Notes under the pieces: model-generated
Told to the model about the DNA's origin: nothing
Database searches by the model: none
The model's input: the letters and a program-made list of their open reading frames with translations, nothing else
Assembly: GCA_903231505.1 (NCBI GenBank)
Contig: CAFBRK010000015.1
Span: 62,001-126,000 of the forward strand
Direction of reading: 5' to 3'
DNA: 64,000 nt
Origin: Olavius algarvensis associated proteobacterium Delta 3
GTDB lineage: Bacteria > Desulfobacterota > Desulfobacteria > Desulfobacterales > CAFBRK01
Shown: piece by piece, positions 56,508 through 64,000 of the stretch
Numbering within the stretch: position 1 is the stretch's first letter
How the letters are laid out: every line of letters begins with the position of its first letter
Position numbers and translations under genes: made by a program

Positions 56508-57154
56508 TTATGGCATCAGGCGGAACTTGTTTTCCGTGGCGATCTGTTCGCCTCGCTGTACCGATTGGCTGACTGCCGAAAGAGAGAGCCCCAGTTTTTT
56601 CGACAGAAAAGTCATGGTCATGCCGACGTCTCTGACAGCCCAGTAGCACAGAAGGCTGCGGGCTCTGACCGTCTGGCGGTTTTTGCCGGCTGCAAACACC
56701 CGCCTGATTTCAATGCCCAGTACATCTGCAACCCGGCCGGCAATCTTGTTCAGGTCATATCCCTGTGTGCGTATTTTGTATTGGCGTTCGAGCTGTTCGT
56801 CGGACTCTTTGAGGGATTGGAGCACAAAGTCACTATCGCCCAAAATGCGTTCATCGCCCTTTACATAGGCCTTCATCCTGCGCATGACCTTTAGCGCCGA
56901 CCATCCTCCGACACTTCGCACCAGGCCGCCTCCGGTTAGCTCCGGCATTTTTCCACGATCGACACCCTTTTTGACGAATTTACGATACTCTCGTCTTGCC
57001 GCAGATCGCGTTACCCCAAACCGCTTCAGGACATAGTCGGTATCCTGCCATAAGTTTTTTCGGCGCCCCAGGATAATCGCATGCCCGCTATATTTGTAAC
57101 GATCCAGCTCTTTTGAGCCTTTTACCAAATTGGCTCTGAGGGGATTTAGATGAA
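56508..57154 (-). pseudogene. REP-associated (Y1/IS200-like) transposase, C-terminal part
   Basis: Recognisable from HLNPLRANLVKGSKELDRYKYSG (the end of the Y1 domain) through a middle helical region to a DnaA-like HTH tail (LLCYWAVRDVGMTMTFLSKKLGLSLSAVSQ). The catalytic Tyr and His-hydrophobic-His N-terminal part is absent; the frame runs instead into the antisense of the adjoining MBL fragment. Confidence 0.75.
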
Positions 57155-57491
57155 AGACAAGGGAATCGTCTGTGTCAGCGGCTGCTGCCATCAGAAGATA
57201 ATGGCCACAGCCGATTTTGCTATGAACAAGATCTTGGGAGGTGACAAGCTGTACGGCGTCTATGGCGGTCTCCATATTGCCCCCTTCGGCCCCATGAAGC
57301 CAAAACAGGAGCAAATGGTCAAAGATATGGGCAAGTATAATTTCAAAAGGATCGCCTGCAACCATTGCACCGGAGAGGCGGCCGTCAAAAAGATGATTGA
57401 ACTTGGCTATCCGGTGGTGAAAGGCACGGCCAGGTACGGCTCCGGCAGCGATCTCTACGTCGGCAACGGTGATGAGGTGTTCTTCGGCTAA
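57150..57491 (+). pseudogene. C-terminal fragment of an MBL-fold hydrolase
   Basis: 113 residues: GIVCVSGCCHQKIMATADFA, LYGVYGGLHIAPFG and FKRIACNHCTGEAAVKKMIE match the C-terminal third of MBL hydrolases of the dihydropterin-phosphate-synthase-like type. The N-terminal HxHxDH half is gone; homology begins exactly where the transposase fragment ends on the other strand. Confidence 0.7.
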
Positions 57492-57561
57492 ACTGACCTT
57501 CCGGGGGCATCCGTTTTCCCTGGTTTTTGTTTTCTGAGTTCAACGGATGTGCCATACAGTT

Positions 57562-57595
57562 AAAAATGCGGGGCTATAAAGCCCCGCATTTTTTT
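57562..57595. terminator. Bidirectional terminator
   Basis: AAAAATGCGGGGC / GCCCCGCATTTTT with a 6-nt loop; A-run and T-run on each side. Confidence 0.92.
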
Positions 57596-57757
57596 GTGTC
57601 ACTTCTCTGTCAATACATATGAAGAAAGTCCCAGAAAACTCAGCGGGCACGAGCCCGACTCCGGGACCGGAATAAAGAAACGCCCCCCCATCCCGTGGAT
57701 GAGAGGGCGATTCAAACAACCCGGTCAACTGCAGACCGCAAGTCAAACAAATGACGG

Positions 57758-57922
57758 CTAATCGCCGAATGGACCGAATGGTCCGGGCACTGGCCACCCA
57801 GGGCCGTCGGGTATCCCGTCCCCGGAGTTCGGGGCCGGCCCCCGACCCGCGTCTACGTTGCCCGCACCAAAGGCTAAACCCATGAACGCCACCATAACGA
57901 GCACCATTACCCACTTTCTCAT
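57758..57922 (-). CDS. 54-residue secreted Gly/Pro-rich peptide
   Basis: Signal sequence MRKWVMVLVMVAFMGLAFGAG, then GRGPAPNSGDGIPDGPGWP and a PFGPFGD tail. A perfect GGAGGT lies 7 nt before the ATG. The APNSGDGIPDGPGW motif seems familiar from small peptides of deltaproteobacteria, but I cannot name a family. Likely exported; function unknown. Confidence 0.8.
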   Translation of the reverse strand: MRKWVMVLVMVAFMGLAFGAGNVDAGRGPAPNSGDGIPDGPGWPVPGPFGPFGD

Positions 57923-58691
57923 TTTGGGACCTCCTTTTTTGCGGCTAGCTTTGGGACTCCAACCGTCCTCCTCATGGACGTGCCTTTACCCTATACCTGA
58001 CTAAATCCATTTGCAATAAAATTTTCCAAGAAAAAATTACTGACTCTATTTTACCGTTAGCAAACCAATGCTCATCATGGAGGCCGCTGCTCCCTGTCCG
58101 CTTTTTCACCACGAATTTCACGAGGGTAAGGAAAAAATTATTATAAATAAGGGAGACTGTAATGAATTTCTCCTATATGTGGCCATAGGCTATATGGCAA
58201 AAATACAACGTGTCACCTGGGCCTTTTAACAGATGAGCAGATGAACTCTGCACAGTTTAGTGTACCCCCACTGCACTGAAAACAGGGCGCTCGATACGGT
58301 AAACGATGCGACTCAAGCCGTGGCCATTCCATGAGCGGTGGTCTTCAATCGAATAAAAATTCCGTGGTTACAGAAACTTGGCAACGACGTTCCATTCTCC
58401 TCGACGCAGAGACAATACAGCGAAATTCCGGCACATTATTTGCTGATAGGTTTTTTGCTTGGTCACACACCACGGCTGACAGAATCCCGCCCGGCATCTT
58501 TGCATCCAGCGGCCGGATCCCCCCGGCTCCCTGCCGCCATTTGATCCGGATGCCGGTCGCAGATCCCGTCTTTAGCGGGGATCAAGCCCGACCCGACGCT
58601 TGAAAATGCTACGGCGGCGTGCCCCCCTCCGAAGAATTCAACCTATGGATCCCCGAGCATCAAACCTTTTAAGCATGAAAGGAGGAATCCC
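57923..58691. other. 769-bp region without a supported gene
   Basis: Open frames near 58331-58603 lack ribosome sites and family resemblance. The left part is AT-rich and likely holds the peptide's promoter. No repeat of the modular family, no RNA recognised. Confidence 0.5.
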
Positions 58692-59195
58692 ATGAACGAC
58701 CTGGCCCAGGTTCAATTTCCGCCGTTCAAGGTACACAATCGCACCGGGACGGTGCATTTCACCCTCACCCCCGCCCACTTTGCCGGCGAGACCTTCGAGA
58801 CACGGAACGGCAGCCATGTGCGGGTGCTTAAAAAGGGGTACATGATGGTGGAGATGGCCAACGCCGCAGAGCCGAACGATGGACCCGGACGTGTCTCCTA
58901 CGACTGGTCCAACAAAGTGGTGATGAAGCTTTCAGACAGCGATATCCAGCAGATCCTGGACGGATTCGAGGGCAACGAGTGCCGGATTGTCCATGACCCG
59001 AATAAGGCCAAGGGCAGCGCCAGCGACGGCACTCTGGCCAAAAGCTTTCTGCAAATCACCAAAGGCGAGCGCTTCGGCTATTTCATGACCATCAGCCGGG
59101 GCGACAAAAAGGCCAGATGCCCGATCAATGATGCCGATGTCTCGAACTTTCGCCTGCTGCTTCCCCGAGCGGTGGTGCGGATATATGGATGGTAG
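58692..59195 (+). CDS. Whirly-like ssDNA-binding protein (tentative)
   Basis: 167 residues with AAAGGAGG upstream. The order VSYDWSNKVVMKLSDSDIQ, then CRIVHDPNKAK, FLQITKGERFGYFMTI, and a C-terminal helix and ending (NFRLLLPRAVVRIYGW) parallels the plant Whirly fold (W-x-K-x(n)-LS, HDP, F-x-L-x-V, LLP-x-L-x-GW). Whirly proteins bind single-stranded DNA as tetramers. This is pattern resemblance, not a database hit. Followed 60 bp later by a RelE-like ORF. Confidence 0.5.
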   Translation: MNDLAQVQFPPFKVHNRTGTVHFTLTPAHFAGETFETRNGSHVRVLKKGYMMVEMANAAEPNDGPGRVSYDWSNKVVMKLSDSDIQQILDGFEGNECRIVHDPNKAKGSASDGTLAKSFLQITKGERFGYFMTISRGDKKARCPINDADVSNFRLLLPRAVVRIYGW

Positions 59196-59255
59196 GCACG
59201 CTGAAGCGGGCTTCCGGCTGCCGAGGGAGAAGGCAGCAGGCTAAGAATTCTGTTT

Positions 59256-59492
59256 GTGATGAGAAAAATCCGCGCCGGTCTGCGCCATATCGTGGCGGAG
59301 CCGGGGGCGGGCAAGTCACTCAAGGATGAATTGGAAGGCTTGAAAAGCTGCCGAATCGGCAAAGTCAGGATCATCTATCGCATAGCGCCGAAACGGGTCA
59401 TCAGCATTGCCGCTATCGGACCACGCAGAACGATTTATGAGGAGACTTACAGGGTCATTAAAAAAGAGGCTGTATTGGGGATCGGACCATAG
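59256..59492 (+). CDS. RelE-like protein, N-terminally short
   Basis: 78 residues (GTG or the next ATG as start). GAGKSLKDELEGLKSCRIGKVRIIYRI and AIGPRRTIYEE match the RelE/ParE core sheet with its YR and final R-x-x-Y-E. The first strand and helix of the normal toxin are missing and no antitoxin gene is adjacent, so it may be a remnant or a shortened variant. Confidence 0.65.
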   Translation: MMRKIRAGLRHIVAEPGAGKSLKDELEGLKSCRIGKVRIIYRIAPKRVISIAAIGPRRTIYEETYRVIKKEAVLGIGP

Positions 59493-60025
59493 TATACATC
59501 TATAATAATTTAGACTTCTTATCAAAACCGCTGAATATTTTCCCCTATATCCTCTTTTACAGGGCAAAAGAGTGCATTACTGGAAAACGTTGCCTCTCCC
59601 AACTCCACTCCTCCTCATCACCTGTCACGAAATGGCAGATGGCCGGATTCCATATCGCCGTTTTGGACCGTTAAAAACGCCCTATTGGCCCATTTTTGGG
59701 GCAAATTTCTTAATTTAGCTGGGCCATTGCAACGTGTTACGGTGGTCCGACCCATTTCCCAAATACGCATATCGAGTGGAAGTGTCTAAAAAAAGACGAC
59801 GCCGGCAATGTGGCATGGCAACCCGGCGAAAACAATCGGTTCACAACGCCACCCAGCGTTACGGTTGATACATCCGGTTTATTTTTAGCGCCTGGATTTT
59901 ATGTCACTATATTGGCATCTTATAACCAACATAGATAAAATCTTGTTCAGGCTAAGTAAATTTACGTGCAAAATTCAGGTTATAACTAAACTCTAACAAT
60001 TGCTTCAGAAGGTTCGTTCTCAACC
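59493..60025. other. Gap with a start-less coding remnant
   Basis: The plus frame 59714-59938 reads 74 codons without a start (HIEWKCLKKDDAGNVAW, TTPPSVTVDTSGLFLAPGFY) and looks like the C-terminus of a lost protein. Elsewhere nothing is recognised. Confidence 0.4.
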
Positions 60026-63000
60026 TCATTGCCATAAGGGACGAATGCGCCCAATGCGCCCGGGACGCGTGGCCACACGGCGCACCCGGTTATTCCCATT
60101 GTCGGCGATGTAAAGGTTGCCGTGATTGCCCACAGCCACTCCACTTGGCGAGTTTAGTTTTGATGCGGTTGCCGGTCCGCCATCCCCAGAGAAGCCAGAG
60201 CTATAGCGGTCGCTCCGACCGCTGCCAGCCATGGTGGTGATGATCCCGTCCTCATCGACCTTGAGCACGCAGTGATTAATTGCCATGTTGGCGATGAACA
60301 GGTTGCCGGCGGTGTCCACGGCTACTCCTGACGGAGTATGCAGTTTTGCATCGGTAGCCCGCCCACCATCCTCTACATCGCTGTAGCCCGCCGTACCGGT
60401 GCCAGCCACGGTGGTGATGACCCCGTCTTTGTCGACCCTGCGCACGCAGTGATTTTTCCCGTCGGAGATGAACAGGTTGCCGGCGGTGTTCACGGCCACG
60501 CCATATGGTTCATTTAGTTGTGCCCGTGTTGCCGGTCCGCCATCCCCGCTGAAGCCCGCCGTGTCGGTGCCAGCCACGGTGGTGATGACCCCGCCTTTGT
60601 CGACCCTGCGCACGCAGTGATTTTGCGAGTCCGCGATGTACAGGTTGCCGGCGGTGTCCACAGCCACTGCCCATGGATGATTAAGTTGTGCCTGCGCTGC
60701 CGGTCCGCCATCCCCGCTGAAGCCCGCCGTGCCGGTGCCGGCCACGGTGGTGATGACCCCGCCTTTGTCGACCCTGCGCACGCAGTGATTTCCCGCGTCG
60801 ATGATGAACAGGTTGCCGGCGTTGTCCACAGCCACTGCCCATGGCATTTTTAGGTTTTCCTGGATCGCCTTTTCGCCATCATTGGGGATTCCCTTGTCGC
60901 CGGTGCCGGCCACGACGGTGAAGATTCCTTTTCTGTCAACCCTGCCCACCCGATGATGGTACGGGTCGGCGATGAACAGGTTGCCAGCGGTGTCCACGGC
61001 CACGCCATATGGACTGTTCAGGTGGGCCTCGGTTGCCGGTCGACCATCATCCTCTCTTAATTGCGCAGGGGATGATGGCCGAGCAGCGGTCCAGCCCGGA
61101 TCACCAGTGCCGGCCACCGTTTTAATGATGCCCTCGAAGTCCGGAGCGTGGCTTAAGCTGCCCTGTGGTTCGCCATCGCGGTCGAAAACATGAAGCTTGC
61201 CCGGGGCGGTGGCGAAGTAAACTTGATCGGCGACAATTAGCAGAGGACTTACGGGAGAGCCTGTCACGGATTTATGCCACGTTGCGGCTGGCGGCTTCCA
61301 ATTCGCGTTTTGCCCCGGGGTCACGTCAAGGGCGTGCAGTGTTGCAGTACCCGAATCGTTACCCACCCAATAGATTCTGGCGTCGTCGGCGCCGAGGCTG
61401 TATATTTCGCCAGCCGAAGCTGCCAGCCTGAAACGCTCGTGGCCTGTGAGGTGATCAAAACCCACCAGGTGACCCGCCGTGTTGCCCACGACCACGGTGC
61501 CGACTGACCACACCGGTGCGGTGCTCATAGGGATGTGGTACCTCCGGTCGGGGGCAATCTTTTGCAACTGGTGATTTTCCCAGTCAGCGAAGTTCACGTT
61601 GCCGGAGGCGTCCCCCCTACCGTATGGCGCGGTGTAGCCTGTGCCTGTCCTGGTATCGGCCGGGAGCACGCGGGCACCGGTGTCTTGAGGAGACCATGCT
61701 TCCTCGCCCTGCGGGTCATCGGTGCGGGCTTTAAGGGCGTAGAGCTTGCCATCGATGCCGCTGACATAGCACCTGTTTGCTGCCATCAGGGGTGGTTCGG
61801 AGCTGGCCGACGCTGTGTGATGCCATTGCACCTTGGCATCGGGATGAAGTCGCACGGCGTAGGTGCCGCGGGTGCTCGTCACAAAGGCCCAGTCGTCCAT
61901 GACGTGGCATGACCACACCCTGTCATTCCCGTCGAAATCGTTAAGCTTGACCGGCCAGTTCTCTTTCGGGTCAGAGGGGTCAAGCTTCCGGAGTTCGTCG
62001 CCATCGGACGGATTGAGCAAATGAAGTGAGCCACCGTCGGTGACCACCAGGAGATACACCCGGTCCCGGCTCGAGCAGGCCCAAAGAGCCGGCGCAACGT
62101 GCACCTTGAAGCTGTCACGTAGTGTTGTAAGCCACTCGTTTTGAAGTGTAACCGCATCGACGCAACGGACTTTTCCCCAGGATTCGCCAACAAAGGCGCA
62201 CCCGGACAGCGCTTTCTCAATGTCACTCCCGTAGGCGTCACCGATGGTCTTGGCCATTTGAGGGTCAACCACAAGGGGGTCGCCCAACTCCTGGCCGGGT
62301 GAAAGCGGGACAGTGGTGTACTTGTCGGTGATGTCGAGCCGGTAAAGCGTCCCGTGATCGTCGCCGAACAACAGGGCATCCGGTGGTGTACGAATGGTGA
62401 GATCGATCTGGAAGACGCCGCGGCCGTGGGTGGCCACGAGGAGGGTATTGTCGATCCAGGTGAACCCGTAACAGGGGACGTTGGCCGGTCCCTCGTTGGC
62501 GGGTGCCCAAGTTCTGCCGCCGTCCTCGCTGGCAAAAACACCGTTTTCGGCGCCGACGTACACCCAGTCGGGATTCTTCGGATGAAGTGTGATGGCGAAG
62601 ATCGGCACATGTGGGAGCGCCATGGGGGCCGTTCCGCTGCAGGAATTCCAGGTTACACCGCCGTCGGTTGTCTTCCACAGATTGTCCGGCCTGAAATTGG
62701 CGAAGCCAGCGTAGAAGATCTTCTCCGGGTCTCGCCGGTCGATCGCAAGGCAGTTGCAGGGGCGGTCACCGGCCGGAGTGCTGATCGGCTTCCATTCCGG
62801 CACCGAGAAGGTCGCTCCAAATTCAATATTGTCGTCCTTGACATTGCCTTGAGTCGTAACATAGATCGCACCGTTGCGATGGCCGACCAGGACCACGTTG
62901 GAATAGTCTTTGCCCTTCGCTCCGGCCGACCTTCCGATCGCAATGGCCGTGATGGTGCCGTCCTTATTGCCCGGCTTAATGCTTTTCCATTTTGGGCCTA

Positions 63001-64000
63001 TAGGTGTACCAATCCCGTTTGGGGGTTCGGATGCGTTGGTGGTTCGCCAGAGCTGCGTGCAGCCCACGAGCATCACGTCGTTGTCAAGCGGATCCAGCAA
63101 AAAGGGGGCAATGAATTCGGCAAGTGGTGCCTCCCCCGGCGCCGGGACGAAAGCCTCCGGAATATTGTACGGTTGGCCGAGTTTTTCCCAATTACCATTG
63201 CGATGGACATGGTTTTCTGCAATTCCATTAGGTGCCCAAGTGGCCACTCTCTTGACCGGATCCCAGGATCGGTCGGAACGCTGAATTAGACCGTAAACAT
63301 ACTCCCCATAGAAAAGCTGCGGGTTCCTCTGATCCGCCGCGACGTAGCCACCGTCACCGCCGGTTACCTTCTGCTCGTCCCACGTAAACTCGCCCGGAGT
63401 ATGCCCCCGGGTACCGTTGTCCTGGGCCCCTGCGATCACGATGCGCTTTCCGGTATGCGCAGCCACATCGTAGAACTGGGTGACGCCGTAGCCGACGTTG
63501 CAGTCCTCCCATTGCACTTTGTTTGGGTCTGACGGAACAGACTCAACCGAGCTGATGTCCTTGGTCGAATAGATGCCACCATCGTTTCCCACCCAGACTC
63601 GTTTGTCGGGCTTGCCATAATCCGGGTCGCTAACCAACACATGGTGGTCTGCATGGCAAATGCTTTCGAGACGATCTGCGATTTCCACGGCCTGGAGTTT
63701 TGGCGGCTTCTGGCTGTCTTTTTCTTCATCCGTAATCCGAAACAACGAGGGACCGCCGGCAATCACCAGCTGGTTATCGTTCGGGTCTCCGGCCCAGATC
63801 ACGTTGTCGTAGGAGCCTTGCTCCTTGAGTATGTCTGCGGGAGCGCCCCACACCTTGAACGAGGCCCCCCCGTCAGTCGATCTCCAGATCTCGTCAGGGT
63901 TACCGGAGCCCTTGTCCTTGAGAGCGTAAACAATCGCGTCTGAATGATAGTCGTCCGGATCGGATCTCGCCGCGGCATAGCACAACGAGATCCGAGTTGC
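60026..64000 (-). CDS. Giant multi-propeller protein: Asp-box plus NHL repeats (5' end outside window)
   Basis: At least 1319 residues, open to the window edge. The N-terminal part has sialidase-type Asp boxes (IWRSTDGGASF, LWKTTDGGVTW, VFASEDGGRTW). The middle has PQQ-like repeats (SLHLLNPSDGDELRKL, HLVGFDHLTGHERF). The C-terminal 330 residues are six NHL units (SPYGVAVDTAGNLFIADPYHHRVGRV and variants) separated by TVAGTGTAGFSGDGGPA linkers. Likely an exported or surface beta-propeller scaffold. The NHL units are nearly identical in DNA between about 60380 and 60840, a sign of recent duplication. No enzyme motif seen. Confidence 0.85.
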   Translation of the reverse strand, partial: ATRISLCYAAARSDPDDYHSDAIVYALKDKGSGNPDEIWRSTDGGASFKVWGAPADILKEQGSYDNVIWAGDPNDNQLVIAGGPSLFRITDEEKDSQKPPKLQAVEIADRLESICHADHHVLVSDPDYGKPDKRVWVGNDGGIYSTKDISSVESVPSDPNKVQWEDCNVGYGVTQFYDVAAHTGKRIVIAGAQDNGTRGHTPGEFTWDEQKVTGGDGGYVAADQRNPQLFYGEYVYGLIQRSDRSWDPVKRVATWAPNGIAENHVHRNGNWEKLGQPYNIPEAFVPAPGEAPLAEFIAPFLLDPLDNDVMLVGCTQLWRTTNASEPPNGIGTPIGPKWKSIKPGNKDGTITAIAIGRSAGAKGKDYSNVVLVGHRNGAIYVTTQGNVKDDNIEFGATFSVPEWKPISTPAGDRPCNCLAIDRRDPEKIFYAGFANFRPDNLWKTTDGGVTWNSCSGTAPMALPHVPIFAITLHPKNPDWVYVGAENGVFASEDGGRTWAPANEGPANVPCYGFTWIDNTLLVATHGRGVFQIDLTIRTPPDALLFGDDHGTLYRLDITDKYTTVPLSPGQELGDPLVVDPQMAKTIGDAYGSDIEKALSGCAFVGESWGKVRCVDAVTLQNEWLTTLRDSFKVHVAPALWACSSRDRVYLLVVTDGGSLHLLNPSDGDELRKLDPSDPKENWPVKLNDFDGNDRVWSCHVMDDWAFVTSTRGTYAVRLHPDAKVQWHHTASASSEPPLMAANRCYVSGIDGKLYALKARTDDPQGEEAWSPQDTGARVLPADTRTGTGYTAPYGRGDASGNVNFADWENHQLQKIAPDRRYHIPMSTAPVWSVGTVVVGNTAGHLVGFDHLTGHERFRLAASAGEIYSLGADDARIYWVGNDSGTATLHALDVTPGQNANWKPPAATWHKSVTGSPVSPLLIVADQVYFATAPGKLHVFDRDGEPQGSLSHAPDFEGIIKTVAGTGDPGWTAARPSSPAQLREDDGRPATEAHLNSPYGVAVDTAGNLFIADPYHHRVGRVDRKGIFTVVAGTGDKGIPNDGEKAIQENLKMPWAVAVDNAGNLFIIDAGNHCVRRVDKGGVITTVAGTGTAGFSGDGGPAAQAQLNHPWAVAVDTAGNLYIADSQNHCVRRVDKGGVITTVAGTDTAGFSGDGGPATRAQLNEPYGVAVNTAGNLFISDGKNHCVRRVDKDGVITTVAGTGTAGYSDVEDGGRATDAKLHTPSGVAVDTAGNLFIANMAINHCVLKVDEDGIITTMAGSGRSDRYSSGFSGDGGPATASKLNSPSGVAVGNHGNLYIADNGNNRVRRVATRPGRIGRIRPLWQ

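Noticed and set aside
58331..58603. Plus-strand ORF of 90 codons
   Set aside because: No ribosome site and no recognisable sequence; left as non-coding.

Overview
The window looks like the chromosome of an anaerobic Desulfobacterota (deltaproteobacterial, Desulfobacterales-like) organism. The case rests on gene content: a ferredoxin-linked four-subunit 2-oxoacid oxidoreductase next to isocitrate dehydrogenase and aconitase, SelB, ThrH, a DUF4911 gene beside miaB, DUF1847, and RGGGGTT-type tRNA terminators. No 16S rRNA or sulfate-reduction gene is present, so the assignment is inferred.

Layout. 1-3.4 kb: envelope operon on the minus strand (lipoprotein, AI-2E-type permease, NodT/OprM outer-membrane channel running off the edge). 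3.8-9.4 kb: housekeeping (DUF151, miaB, DUF4911, recJ, an MBL hydrolase). 9.8-15 kb: an unknown protein, an acyl-CoA synthetase plus MFS pair, a frameshifted peptidase-like gene, and an initiator tRNA. 15.5-22 kb: a minus-strand series (DUF167, hldE, thioesterase, thrH, hom, aminotransferase) whose intergenic gaps are filled with modular short repeats. 22-31 kb: purM, tsaD, nagZ, then isocitrate lyase, isocitrate dehydrogenase kinase/phosphatase and mltG. 31-40 kb: a radical SAM protein, then icd, acnA and korDABC. 40-46 kb: DUF1847, hemW, DUF2333, selB and a 57-residue membrane protein. 46.6-47.1 kb: tRNA-His and tRNA-Arg(TCG).

After tRNA-Arg comes an accessory island (about 47.1-57.6 kb). 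It holds an IS21-family element with a disrupted istA, several 3' fragments of tRNA-Arg, a HepT remnant, a CopG/RelE pair, a c-di-GMP-I riboswitch ahead of a secreted beta-solenoid protein, two overlapping genes with HEPN-like R-x4-H motifs followed by a membrane protein, an MFS transporter, and two gene fragments joined head to head. The end of the window has a 54-residue secreted peptide, a Whirly-like protein, a short RelE-like ORF and a very large Asp-box/NHL propeller protein that runs off the edge.

How the genes work together: isocitrate lyase, AceK, Icd, aconitase and the oxoacid oxidoreductase form a carbon-flow set centred on isocitrate, with AceK able to switch Icd off and push isocitrate into the glyoxylate shunt. 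Hom and ThrH are adjacent steps toward O-phosphohomoserine. The two best candidates for something new are the modular heptamer-rich intergenic repeats found at about 16 loci, and the HEPN-like gene pair in the tRNA-Arg island.
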